Part shown: one piece after another, positions 37,401-49,267 of the stretch
How positions within the stretch are numbered: position 1 is the first letter of the stretch
Layout of the letters: every line of letters begins with the position of its first letter
NCBI GenBank assembly: GCA_037074765.1
Contig: JBAMDO010000191.1
Location: 49,039-113,038, forward strand
Direction: 5' to 3'
Length of the DNA stretch: 64,000 nt
DNA from: Mansonella perstans
Taxonomy: Eukaryota; Nematoda; Chromadorea; Rhabditida; Onchocercidae
Translations under genes and position numbers: made by a program
Notes under the pieces: model-generated
The model's database searches: none
What the model saw: only the letters and a program-made list of their open reading frames with translations
What the model was told of the DNA's origin: nothing

Positions 37401-40400
37401 TTACCAGGTACAATCAATTTCTCATTCCGATTTAACGCAGCGAAAAATTGATTTTACAAATGCGACAATTATAAATTGGACAAAGATGTTGGAGGTAGAA
37501 GAGCGGTATAAAATGTTGAAAAATTTAATTGGTATCTCTTTTAATGATATCTACGTTTAGCAATATTTAATCTGGAGTAAAAAAAAGAAACGAAACAAAA
37601 AAATTTCGGAGAAAAAATATTTAATTAAAATGATTTTAAAAGAACAAAAAAAAAAAAGAAAGAAGAAAAAATGCAGTTTACAATTTTAATTATTTTAAAA
37701 ATATTTTTAAAAACAGGAATGGAAATTGTACAATTTGATTTATTGGATCATCATCTAGTCCATGCATACGATTTTTATGTACAAATGTTTGATAATACAA
37801 ATCACATTCAGGTACGAGTAATTGAAATTCAATAAATTTTCAATCTTTGAAAACATCACTTAAAAACAAATAAGTTTTCAACAATAATTAAAAATTTCAA
37901 CAGGAATTTAAAAAAACTTGTTCACGGTTATGCCGCATATTAATTAGTGTATTTACGGCTATCTCATATATTAGTTAGCATATTTTATTAATTTTAGAAT
38001 TTTCATAAGTATCACTGATGAAAAAGAATATCAAATAATGCAATATCTGCAAAAAATACTTTTAAACAGTACAAAGTAGCAATACTTTTTCCGAAATTCG
38101 ACAAATTAATTTAAATAATTAGTTGATAATTTGAAAACTAATAATAACTGACTGCTGGAAATTTTAATAAAAATGAAACAATCACGGAAAATCTAATAAT
38201 TATGCCAAAAATTAACTGACCATTATGTTTTATCCATTATTTATAAATAGTTTTACAGGTGCAAACACAAACAGGTGACGACGGATTGGATTGCTATATA
38301 CAGACGGAAGAAGTGGACAAAGAAACGATCTGGACACAAATTCCATATCCGGGTAGTTTTTAAATAGTTCCATAGTTGATTTATTACAATTTTTTTGTCC
38401 TTTCACGTAATCATGAGCTAGTGGAATTACTAGTGTAAAATACCGATGTCAAGGGCTATTTGTAACAAGAATACTTCTGATATACAAGCGTTGTAAAAAA
38501 CGATATCATTGTCGAGAAGGATATATTCTGTATCGCTGTTACATTCCACTCACATATATTACTAATTTATAACAGTTAAAAGCAAAAAATTATAAAGTGT
38601 GCAATAAATTGATAAGCAGTAACAAAAATGAGTTGTACAATAAATAAATAATACGATTAATCAAAAAAAAAAATCGTTGTTGCTTACGGTAAAAGTTGAA
38701 TGTCATTTCATTAATTAGGTTTACAATAAAAATATGCCTTGTTTGACTGGGCCATATGCTGATGGAAAGATGTTGAATTCAGAAAGAGTGAGAAATGGAT
38801 CGTGATCGAAGTAGTACAGGGTAAGCATGACCTGGGTAAGAATGGAAGAATAGTCTGATAAGCATCGAATCGTCTGATACATGTTTGAATGTAAAAACTT
38901 ACTCTGTGGGAATTTTTTTCCGGTAAATATATCAAAAGTTAAAGGCGAACATGAACCATTATCATGGAGGTTAAATTAGTCTTTGGCATTATCTTTGTAA
39001 TTATTAAGGGATTTTCTTGTCTGTTGCCGTGAAAAGATATTGAAACCCTTTTGTGAAATCGCATCCTCATTAGCTCAAAATCCTTTTCATGATTCTTTAT
39101 GGTAATTTTTATTTCGGTCGTGCTGTTTTCATTTCGGGATAACAATCAATATTTATTGGTAGTGCCAAAGTTGTAACTAGTACCAGGAGTTGTAGGTATT
39201 AAAAACTTATGTCAATAGCAAAAATTAAAACTAATATCAGTGATTGTTTGTAATATCAAAGTTAAAACTGGTATCAGGAATTATTAGTATCAACAAATTA
39301 TTGCAATTAATATCAAAAAGCAAGCATGAATGAAGTTTTTAAGTTTAATGCTTTTGTGTAAGGTTATATATTCCATGCTCCATTTTTTGCATATTTTTCA
39401 AAATAATTTCAGTCGATTGATTAAGTTTTTAAATCCTTATGCATAAGTTGACCAGAAATTTTAAAATTAATTGATTAGTTTAGATCAGCATGGTTGGTAT
39501 GATATGGTGAATATTTCTAATGGTACGAGTTATCAGAAACACTTTAACATTAATGATGACGATATTGAACGTTTCAAAATTTGTCATTTTAAAATGGAAA
39601 AGCTTTGCAAGTTTGCTACCATTGCTGGACAGGTATTTTTTTTTAAAATAATCCAGAAGGCAATAAATATATTACAATTATGCAAAATGATTTAGTTAAC
39701 GAAATTTTAACTGAGAAAACAAAACTACTAGAAGTAATTTAATGGTAATTCAAATGTTTAAGAACAAAACAAAAAAAAAAGATGTAAATTAAAGGCGTAA
39801 AAGAAGAACTATTAAAATTTGCGACTATTAAAACTATTAAAAAAAGCTTGGACTATTAAAAAAGTTTGCGCGAGATTGTTTTGAAAAATATCCAAAAAAA
39901 GTAAGTTAAAATTTTATTTCTATTTATTAGAATGATAAAAAATAAACTGCTCTTTTATTTGATTTAGCCTTAAAGAAATGAATGTTTTTTTCCTTAAATT
40001 CCCCTAGGGAAATTCATGTTGGAAGCAAGCAATAAAATTATTAATATTTATTCTTTTTGAAATAGGCTTGATAAGTTTAATTTAATTACAACAAATGCTG
40101 ATTCAAAAATTGTACAAGCCAATGTTTTGGTAATGATTTAAGATTATTATTTTGATAACATAATTTCTATTAACATTTCATTAATTTTAATGTATAATTT
40201 CTAATAACATTTTCATAGGTTATCATCGATATAATGCAACAATCATCATCATCATTATTACCATCATCGAATAATGCAACTAAATTATCACTAGAATATC
40301 ATACATCGTTTAAATTTAGTACGGGTTATAGCAAATTTTCGCTGGGCAATCTTGTAAATTGTAAGTTTTTAATTTTCCTTAACTTTGCTTTTCTATTGAT

Positions 40401-43400
40401 TTGAAAGTATGGTGGAAAAAGTTTAAAATTAACTAAAATTATCAGCAATATTATATTAATTATTTGAGGAAAAAAATGAAGGAATGGATTGTTTATAAAC
40501 AATACATTGGATAAAATTTTATCCATAGCAACAATAAAATGAATTAACTAATCATTAAGGCATTTAGGTGTAGTTAGGCTAAAATATCTATTCCCTTTTT
40601 ATTACTTTTTTCTAAGCTAAAGGTCCTTAATTTTTACTTTAAGAGAGATCACACTTTGGCTTTTTTTTTTGTAGCAGGAATTATAAGTTTGAAAATAGAC
40701 TTTAATCAAAACATACAGCAGTGCAATGTGTGTTGTACCATTAGAGCATACCTGGTTGGAAATTGTTTCTTTTAGCTAGCAAATAATTTTTAGCTTTTTC
40801 TTTCCGGTATAAGCTAGGAATATTTGAAGAACTTTAATATTTTAAAATTTACACTATTATTTGATTGATATGACAAATGCCAAAATTTTGGTCATTTTTT
40901 TGTAAAACTGTTATTTTCAGCTGCTAAAGTTACTAGTATACTTCATCAGGAGAAACAGCTATTTGTAGCATTTCATATCGATCAAGCATCGAATGATGAT
41001 ATTATCAATCGAAGCGTTATTGTTGAATTCGATATTTGCATACCACATGTGCCACAAAAGTAGATTTCCAATAAATTAATTATAAAAGAAATAGGAAGAA
41101 GCTAGTTTAATGGTCTTAATAGATTTTATTTACCGACTTACTTATGAGTTATTTCGAATTTTTACTTCAGATAAAATATTTTCAGAATTTTACTTTGTGA
41201 TAATGAAATTAGATGCCTTTGTACATCACCAGATGGCACTAGCGCTTTATTTGCTGGCCTGGTAAGTTAGATCATTATTAATTAGCATCAATCTACTTTT
41301 TTTTGCTTTGACGGCAAAGTTAGTTTTAATAAATAAAAATTCATAAAGTTACAATTTGAAGAAAAATGATCGGGAGATGCAACGACAAAAAAGCTTTGCT
41401 ACTCAGTATTTTGCACTTAAATTCTTTCTACATTTGATCAGAAGCAAACAACTTAAATGTAATCATGACAAAGTGTTTTTTTTTTTTTTTGAAAATACAA
41501 TTATTCCATTACTATAGTTAATTAAGATATAACTGATACGCAAAATAGAATTTTAATTTGAACTTTGTTTGAATTTGCATAAATTCAATTCAAAAAATTT
41601 AGTAAATTTGTTGAAATAAAAACTTCATGGTCTTAATTAAAAACAAAAATCATTTGCAATCAGTGCTTATTTTATCATTTTTTTGCTGAATTTTTTTTTG
41701 ATTTAAACAAATAATTGACTTTCAATAAATAAATTACCTTTCTTTTATTTTCATAGAATGATGGCAGTTGTATGGCATACGATCTGAGAGAATCAAATTC
41801 ATTGTTTAAAAGTAAATTACGATGGGATCAAAATGGTGAAATGTATCCGTTAAGAACAGCAGCTTATGATACATCATTCAAAGCTATCATCAGTAAAACA
41901 TTTGAAGAGGACAATCAATTTACAATTATTGCTATAAGCAATGTCCGAACTCATTTAGACAAGTAACTTATTGATTAATTAATTAATTCATTTTCATTTC
42001 GCATACTTGACTGCATTTGAGAAATTTAGAGTACTGAAGAAATATGTCGTGAAATATCTCCTACGGACGAAGCCTTGTAGTTGAACTGATACTTGTCTCA
42101 GCCTTAACTCTGACTTTGGCTGATAAATTTTAAATGCGCAAATACTAGTACAACGGTATCTAATACAAAATAACGATAATAAAAAATGAGCCGAGCAGTG
42201 GAAAGAGTCAATCGAAGTTGCTTTAATAAACGATAATGAGAGTGAATAATTGAGAGTGAACAGCAAAAAGAAGCTGCCGAAAGTTGCTAAAAGAATTGAT
42301 GACAAAGGATAAAGCTTTTGGGTTGATGCCACCATTTATAGCGGAAATAAATGGATTTGGCTCAGAACATTTTCATATGATCCTGGGACATTAAGCATAA
42401 TTATTTTAATTTTCCTTGACACTCGCACATAACCAAAGGTTGCAATATTCTAATATAAATTGGAAGCGAGTTGATTACAATCGAGAGCTCCTTATAGTGT
42501 GTAGATGATGTATAATTTTGAATAAAGGATTTATCAAATCATTTGTTTCATAAGCATTTTAATTTGAAACAACAACTACTAGAAAACTCCATTGTGACTT
42601 TTTTACTGACAATTTTTTGACAAATAATTTATTTTAGTTTCACAACTATCATCATTAACCGAAACTATCAATTGAATTTTTTGCAAAATTTCAGTTCCGA
42701 AACATACCAAATTGTTAGTATTAATGAAATTGGTGTTGTCATTATATGGACAATAATTAATGACGAAATGTCAACCCGAATAACTGAACATGATCTTGGC
42801 CTACGACCAGGAGCACAATTAAAAATGATACAAACATCAATAATACGACCTTGTGGTGTTCTTTTTAGGTTATTTTCGGATTCAATGTCTTTTTTTTTTC
42901 AGTATTAAAAATTTTTTAATATTTACTTCTAATTCAACTTAAATTTGAAAAATTTTCAATTTCAACGATTTTATATGCAAGAGATAATTAAACAAATGCT
43001 AATGAAGAAAAATAAAAAGGAAAGGCAATAAGGTAAAGATGAATGATTAGAAAAAAAAAACTCATTTATGTATGTAAGAGTTTTATTTAATTTATACTTA
43101 AAAATACTTTATGCATTAAATATTTTGTTTTCTTTTTTTTTTTTTAAAGTATGGCGACAAAAATGACAGTAAGCATGAAGAGTTTGCCATAACTTTTTCA
43201 AAATGTTTCAAGTTTAATTTTTTTTTTCAAAGTAATTCAAATTCATCTCGAAAGACAACTGTGAATTGTATGGCAATGGTACCAGATAACCCAGCACAAT
43301 TTCTCCTTGGTACCAATCGCGGCATTATTATCAATTTCATTGCAAGCAAAGCAATCAAATTGATTGGCCCAAGAATGTATCGAAATAATTTCGGTTGTCA

Positions 43401-44724
43401 AAAAATTTTGCTTCTTTTCATGCTGTGCTTCTAAATTTTACTTAATTATTTTTCCTTTATATTTAATTTTTTTTTCATTTTGTTTTTTTTTCAAGCTGTG
43501 TTTATAAATTTAATGCAATCAAATTTACTTTTCAGTAAAATTTTTTCAGCGAAATCTTAATCTTTCGTAAAATCTTAGAATGCTCATGAAATTTTTTGAA
43601 TTTGTCCAAATCTTTCCACGTTTGTTTTTAATTTTTAAAAATTTATGTAAAATTGTCGTGTCGTGTCATTTTTGTTCATCAATGCTGAATGCATAATTTT
43701 TTTAGATATGGCAACCGAAGTGGTATGTATTAGTTTTTCTTTGGAATCGACATTCTTTTTGGTATTTCATTTAATTTTTCCTTCAAATAACTACTGTAAT
43801 TTTCAATCTTTTAGTTTCAAATGAATTTTTCCTTATCAAATTTTTATACAACAATTTATTTTGCACGCATGATTATTTATTTTCAAATAATATTTTCTTT
43901 AATTTTAATATTGTAATTTGTTTCGTATATTTGTTCATAGGCCGGATTTTCGAGTGGTCATATTTTATTACATGATATTAGCAATGTACAACCGATTTTA
44001 ACTTTGGAACCTCCGGAAGAAACACAGCGATCGTTGCTGCTACGCTTACTTTTCTCGCCATCGTACGTTTCTTTTTTATTTTATTATCAAAGATGAAATC
44101 ATTAAGTATTTCTTTCAGTCAGAAATAAAAATAATTTTCATAGTATAAAAAAAATAAATTGAAAATCCATAAATAAAATCCATTGAAATTTCAAGTTTTT
44201 TTTTATTAACTAAATTTGAAATTCGGAAATACTATTTCTTGTCTAATAATATCATTGTCAAATTTGTTAGTGTTTTTTTTTTAGTAATCCTACTTTATTC
44301 TATACGATCCATAGTAATGGTTTATTGCTTGTATGGGATTTAGCGAAAAGTAAGAAACCGGAATCAAGAGATGACTTGAATTTACAAGATGGCTCTGAAG
44401 TGACTACAGTTGAATTATGGCAATATTTCATTACCAAAAGCAACTCATATACAAATCTTTTGGTTCGTAACTATCTGTTTTTTTTTTTTTTTTTTTTTTG
44501 AAAAATTTCACTTTGAAAATTATTATTTTCAGAAATTCATCTTTAACAAAATTTATTCCAACCTTATAACTCGTAATATTGCTTTATTAGACTATTTTTA
44601 GGCAATTGGTTTCAGCAGTGGCGAAGTACAGTTACATGGCTTATCAAAATTATTCATCAATTATGTTGATGAGAAAGGGAGCAAATTGTTGTCAAATGTT
44701 AGCGAAGCATTTAGAAATCTGTAA
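34403..44724 (+). CDS. wdr-60: WDR60 / dynein-2 intermediate chain
   Basis: This is an intermediate chain of cytoplasmic dynein-2, the retrograde motor of intraflagellar transport. Exons: 34403-34449, 34814-34934, 35912-36385, 36703-36957, 37408-37531, 37717-37811, 38259-38352, 39484-39632, 40076-40129, 40219-40360, 40921-41059, 41186-41261, 41757-41962, 42695-42868, 43233-43393, 43706-43722, 43941-44062, 44285-44462 and 44602-44724. Phases close to 916 residues (human is 1066). The N-terminus is basic and disordered. At about 215 comes the family signature DDFEDYSDDFEEE, then DCYIQTEEVDKETIWTQIP. The C-terminal half has WD-type blades, including SPDGTSALFAGL, DGSCMAYDLRES, LGLRPGAQLKM and GFSSGHILLHD. 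The exon starting at 40076 has a weak acceptor (TTGATAAG) and is the least certain. Sensory neurons are the only ciliated cells in nematodes, so expression there is expected. Confidence 0.92.
38711..39145 (-). pseudogene. coding-like relic in a WDR60 intron
   Basis: In the 1.1-kb intron between WDR60 exons 7 and 8 the minus strand has two overlapping protein-like stretches in different frames. One ends with PLIITKIMPKTNLTSMIMVH. The other contains LTFDIFTGKKFPQSKFLHSN and then FDHDPFLTLSEFNIFPSAYG. GC content is higher than in the neighbouring introns. No intact gene can be assembled. It looks like a decayed gene or transposon piece, and I do not recognise it. Confidence 0.35.
41994..42335 (-). 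CDS. possible nested 113-codon reading frame
   Basis: An ATG-initiated frame of 113 codons runs antisense within the WDR60 intron between 41962 and 42695. It is richer in GC than the surrounding intron. The N-terminal third is hydrophobic (LATFGSFFLLFTLN), resembling a signal anchor. A basic stretch follows (QLQGFVRRRYFTTYFF). No splice sites are needed. A frame this long is unlikely, though not impossible, by chance in DNA of this composition. The family is unknown and expression is unproven. Confidence 0.3.
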   Translation of the reverse strand: MVASTQKLYPLSSILLATFGSFFLLFTLNYSLSLSFIKATSIDSFHCSAHFLLSLFCIRYRCTSICAFKIYQPKSELRLRQVSVQLQGFVRRRYFTTYFFSTLNFSNAVKYAK

Positions 44725-46387
44725 TAATGATAAAATGTATCATCTTTGAAAGGAAATTTCTGGCAAATTTTGATGAATTTGACAAGTGGAAAAAAAACTG
44801 CTAACATAATTTTTTTTTACTTTTAGATTTTCTCGAAAATACAAAAATACATCTTGGCGGATAATTCTTGATAAAAGCATAACTAGAAATATTAAATGAT
44901 CAACAAAGAAATGTCAAATGATTTTAGTAGATGGAAAAGATTAAAATTTGTTTTAATATTGGTAGATGATTGGTTACCATAGTTGATTGATTTGAAAATT
45001 GATCATAATTCAAATGTACCATTATCTTTAATTAGATACCTTTTTAATTCATCAAAAAAAAAAATGATATATTTTAATGCTAAATTGTAATTTATAAAAT
45101 TTCTGATCAACAAGCAATCTGTTAAAAATTTTTCTGCATGAAAGGACTCAGGTATTGCTATTAGTAAAATTTGCTAATATGCATGCGTTATTGTTATAAT
45201 TTATCTGTTCTTTTTTTTTAAATTTAAAAGTTTTAACTCACACTTTGATCATTCCGGAAATTTCTGTACAGTATGCCAGTAAAACATAAATTAAACAGTC
45301 TAAAACAAATATTAGTAGGAAGCTGCACAGTAATTAATTTAAAGCAATTTATCACTAATTAATAAATTTCACATGATTTTGAAATTTTCAAGTATCATAG
45401 AAGGGAAAACATTTTATAACATAATAGATAGCATGAAAATTATCATATATCATTTGTCCTACATTTGAGATTAAATATCTTACTTTTAAAATTTATTTTA
45501 TCATCAAATATTCCAAATTATTAGGAAATCTACTAGTGTAGCGATAATCAATATTGTCGAAAATAATGACAGGTATAATGACAGGCAGCCAATATATCAT
45601 CTTGCCTTGTTTATTGTATAGTTTTTGTTACTACATACCTGATGTATTGTGTGCATTGTATCTTTTTTATTCGTACTCATGAATAATGTATGAATACAAT
45701 ATTGGAACCTAATTTACTTCTAACCCATCAAATAAATAAATTATGGCTTTCTCGACAATTTTAATCTGAATATTTTAGTATAATGTCGTACATAACTGGG
45801 TTACAAATCAACTAAGTCATGTACATAGCATGATACACACATTTGTTAAATGGTCATCTTACATATTGTAGTATAAAGTTTTAAATATTGAAAAAATGAA
45901 ACATTGTTATTATAAGATTGGCTACTGTTTGGTTGTATGATTAATATTGTCATAGATTTTAAAAAACAGTAGAAAAAGCTAAAGGAGAGAAAAAGAAGGT
46001 TACATGCTCAATGCGGTAATAAACTTTGATATTGTGAATTAATTATACCATATTATTAGCAATATTGCTAATGTTTTCACTATCAAAAATTGAGTACTTA
46101 AATGAGCAAAAACTTTCAGATTATAATACCGAATCAATTATAGAACAAATTGGCGATCAAATTCATTACCTTTTCCAGATCTATATATATTTCATAGAAG
46201 TCTAAGAGTAACATAATCGTAGACAATTTAATAAAAAATTAAGGTTTCATCAAAAGTGTGGTACTCCCCGATTTCTATTATTTCAGGTTACTTAATTAGT
46301 AATCATTATAGAAAATGGAAAATTAAAATTCATGCATTTCAACACAAATTTAGTTGAAAAAAAAATTTTTTCTATATTTCTCCAAAA
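44725..46387. other. intergenic region
   Basis: The WDR60 3' flank is followed by AT-rich unique sequence. No supported exon or RNA gene was found. The last 300 bases presumably hold the promoter of the lysine-rich protein gene. Confidence 0.5.
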
Positions 46388-49267
46388 ATGTATCGTAGTT
46401 CCACAGCAGATATTACTACAGACTCGTTTAATAAATTGTTTTCCGATTATTGTCAAAACCCTGATGTTCACATTGCTCAATCAATCAGTTTGTATTACAA
46501 TAGCATTAATATCATATGCTATTTGCAATTGCAGCAAAAAAGTAACTTTTTGCACTTTAATTATTTATTTATCAATTTTTTTAGTTATTCAAATATGCTC
46601 AAGAAATTGTCATAAATTTTTTCACATTTGAAATTATATGAAGCACTAAATACCCTACTTCAAGCTCCAAATACTGAAACTGGCTTTTTGATTTTTAGAC
46701 AAAATTCTCTATGAACAAATTAAAATTTATTGCTGTTTTTTAACTAATATTAAAATTAACAAAACTTATCGTTCTAAGTTATCACTTCAGAAATCGAAAA
46801 AATTAAACGAAAAGGATAAAAAACGACAAATGAAACAGGAGAAATCGAAAAAATTAAACGAAAAGGATAAAAAACGACAAATGAAACAGGAGAAATCGAA
46901 AAAATTAAACGAAAAGGATAGAAAACGACAAATGAAACAGGTGAAATCGAAAAAATTAAACGAAAAGGATAAAAAACGACAAATGAAACAGGTTTTTTTA
47001 TCAATTGAAATAATTTTTGTCGTTACAGTATTTCATAAAGTGATAAAATTGAAAAATTTTAATTTTTATTTAATGTTTTATCTTTTGAAAAGAAAAAAAC
47101 TGTGTAAACTAAATATATCAACTTTTACTGCACCAAAAATTTTTATTATTTCATTGCAACAATAAAAATGAAATGCAGTATTTTAGACCAATGGAAAACC
47201 GCAACAAGAAGGTTATAATATTGTGTAAAATTAATTTCACCATTAATTATTGATTGATTATTTCTATAATCAGAAATATTTGATTGACTGGTAACGTATC
47301 AACCGTCTTGATTTTACATGGATTGATTTATCAATAAGTAAAATTTTACTGAATAACAAAGTACAAAACATTTAGGAAATAGTGCTCCAAATGATACGGA
47401 AGTACAACAAGTAATACGTACTTTGTTTATACAAAAAATATAAAATATTATTTTTACGATATTGTAAAAGACCAAAGACTAATTTAACCGAAGTACTTTT
47501 ATTTAGTAGCACAAAAAGAGAAACCATTGTCTTTGAATGAATTGAAAGCGAAAAAGAAGGATGATGAAAAATGTATAAGTCCTACCAGGAATATAGAAGT
47601 AAGAAGATTTGGAACTTTTCAACAGTAAACTTAAAGTTCGGTTTATATCAGAACACGGAAATGAAAAAATGAAACATTCTTGCGTTTTAAATTAGAAACA
47701 ACTATCAATTAATAAATTTTTTCTTATTTATAAATTTTGTAACCATTAAAAAGAAGATGCTTTGGATGTAGTATTGAAATATGGAAAATGATTTTCTTAA
47801 TGAATGTAATAAATAAGCTGAATAGTTCTTTAAGCAAAAATGTTGCTAGTTTCGAGGATTGTCTACCATGCTTTTTAAATTAATTTAAAAAAAATAACAT
47901 CTCAGGTAGAGAAGAAAATTTCTGCTGATGTAATTAAACCTCAATTCATTGTAAGCAAAGAAAAAGATATAACACCAGAAACCAAAGCAAAGAACAATAC
48001 AAAAAAGAATGTGGTAATTTTTTCACAGTAAAATTACAACTTTTAATCAATGCATTATTATTTTTGGAATGGAAAGGATTTTAAATATTGAACTATATCT
48101 TTCTTCACTGAGAAACACCACTTTTTTTTAAGAAACGTAAAACTAATATTGTAACTTATCTCAGGTAGTATCAACGTGCAATCTTAAACCAGCTTTAGTG
48201 AAAGCTGGCGATAATGAGGATCAAAAACGCAAAATTGAAGAAATTCAAGAACATACAGAACAAGAAATAAAAGCAGGCACAATGGAAATTGCTGATGGCG
48301 ATGATCCGAAATATAAAGTTCGAGACAAAAAATTGAATTTTATTCAAACAAAACATGACAATTTAAAATTTCATTTTTCTGGAACTTTTATTAAACTATT
48401 ATTGATTACATTTTTTTAGACATTATTCTTCTTCATGGACAAAAATCTTGACATTTTTGGTGCAGATAAGCGAAAACCAGGACAACCTGAAACTATTGTA
48501 TGGATATCAATTCTTTCTAATAAAGAATTATAAACTAATATGATCCAAAAAGAATTAAATGATTCTTCTGTAACAAATCATTTCCACGAATCATAATAAT
48601 TGCTGAAAAATTAGTCAGTTATTCAAATTCCAGAAGTAATTCTATTCTTGATATTGTTGCAGATGATGGAAAATGTATCGAAAGAGGAGTTTGCGCCAAA
48701 AATCGAGGAAATTAAAAAACAATATGAAACAATGCCAACACAAGATCAGGAATCTGAAATAAATTGGGATGCTTTATACGTAAGTGTTTTTCTTTCTTCA
48801 ATAATTAAAAATATCACTAATGAGTTCGATAAAAATAGGTCTAATATTTAACTATGATTATTGTTATCTTATTTAATCATTTATCTTATTGGTATTTTTA
48901 ATAAGTTATTGATATTTTCAAAGATTAAATCAGTCAGTAACAATTTATGAAACAATTATTACACAAACGCATACATATATGTATATACACACACAATTCT
49001 TTTTAATTTTATTCTCTTAAAATGTTTCATTGCAAATATTAATTACATTACAACATTTTTGCGATTTTTTAACTAAATGTCAAAAAACATTTCACAAAAA
49101 CTGTACAAATTATTATTATCTATACTGAATTTTGTATTCAATTACAGAAAGCAACAAATATCAAAAAAGATGGTAATGCATTAATAATCACAATACCAGC
49201 CGAAATTGCAGCCGAAATTGCACCAAAAGTGAAAAAAAGGAAAAGAAAAAAAAGAAAGCATTTTTGA
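46388..49267 (+). CDS. lysine-rich, probably nuclear protein
   Basis: I do not recognise a family. Exons are 46388-46487, 46699-46991, 47187-47211, 47376-47417, 47507-47598, 47906-48013, 48165-48317, 48420-48497, 48663-48779 and 49148-49267, giving 375 residues in closed phase. Residues about 64-131 hold four copies of a 17-residue unit (KSKKLNEKDKKRQMKQE, with small variations) encoded by a 51-bp tandem repeat. The middle is acidic and basic by turns (EDQKRKIEEIQEHTEQE). The C-terminus has a repeated AEIA and ends in a strong nuclear localisation-like run (KVKKRKRKKRKHF). The 25-nt and 42-nt exons are the least certain: the donor of the latter (GTACTT) is weak, and skipping it keeps the frame. 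A second terminal exon copy lies at 52774. Nuclear location is inferred from the basic C-terminus only. Confidence 0.7.
46786..46991 (+). repeat. 51-bp coding tandem repeat, four copies
   Basis: The 51-bp unit around AAATCGAAAAAATTAAACG recurs four times with only a few substitutions. It codes for a 17-residue, highly charged and probably helical repeat inside the lysine-rich protein. Near-identity of the copies implies recent expansion or ongoing homogenisation. Confidence 0.95.

Noticed and set aside
46774..47004. 76-codon minus-strand frame with a repeated peptide
   Set aside because: It is antisense to the 51-bp coding repeat, and the plus strand has the consistent exon structure.
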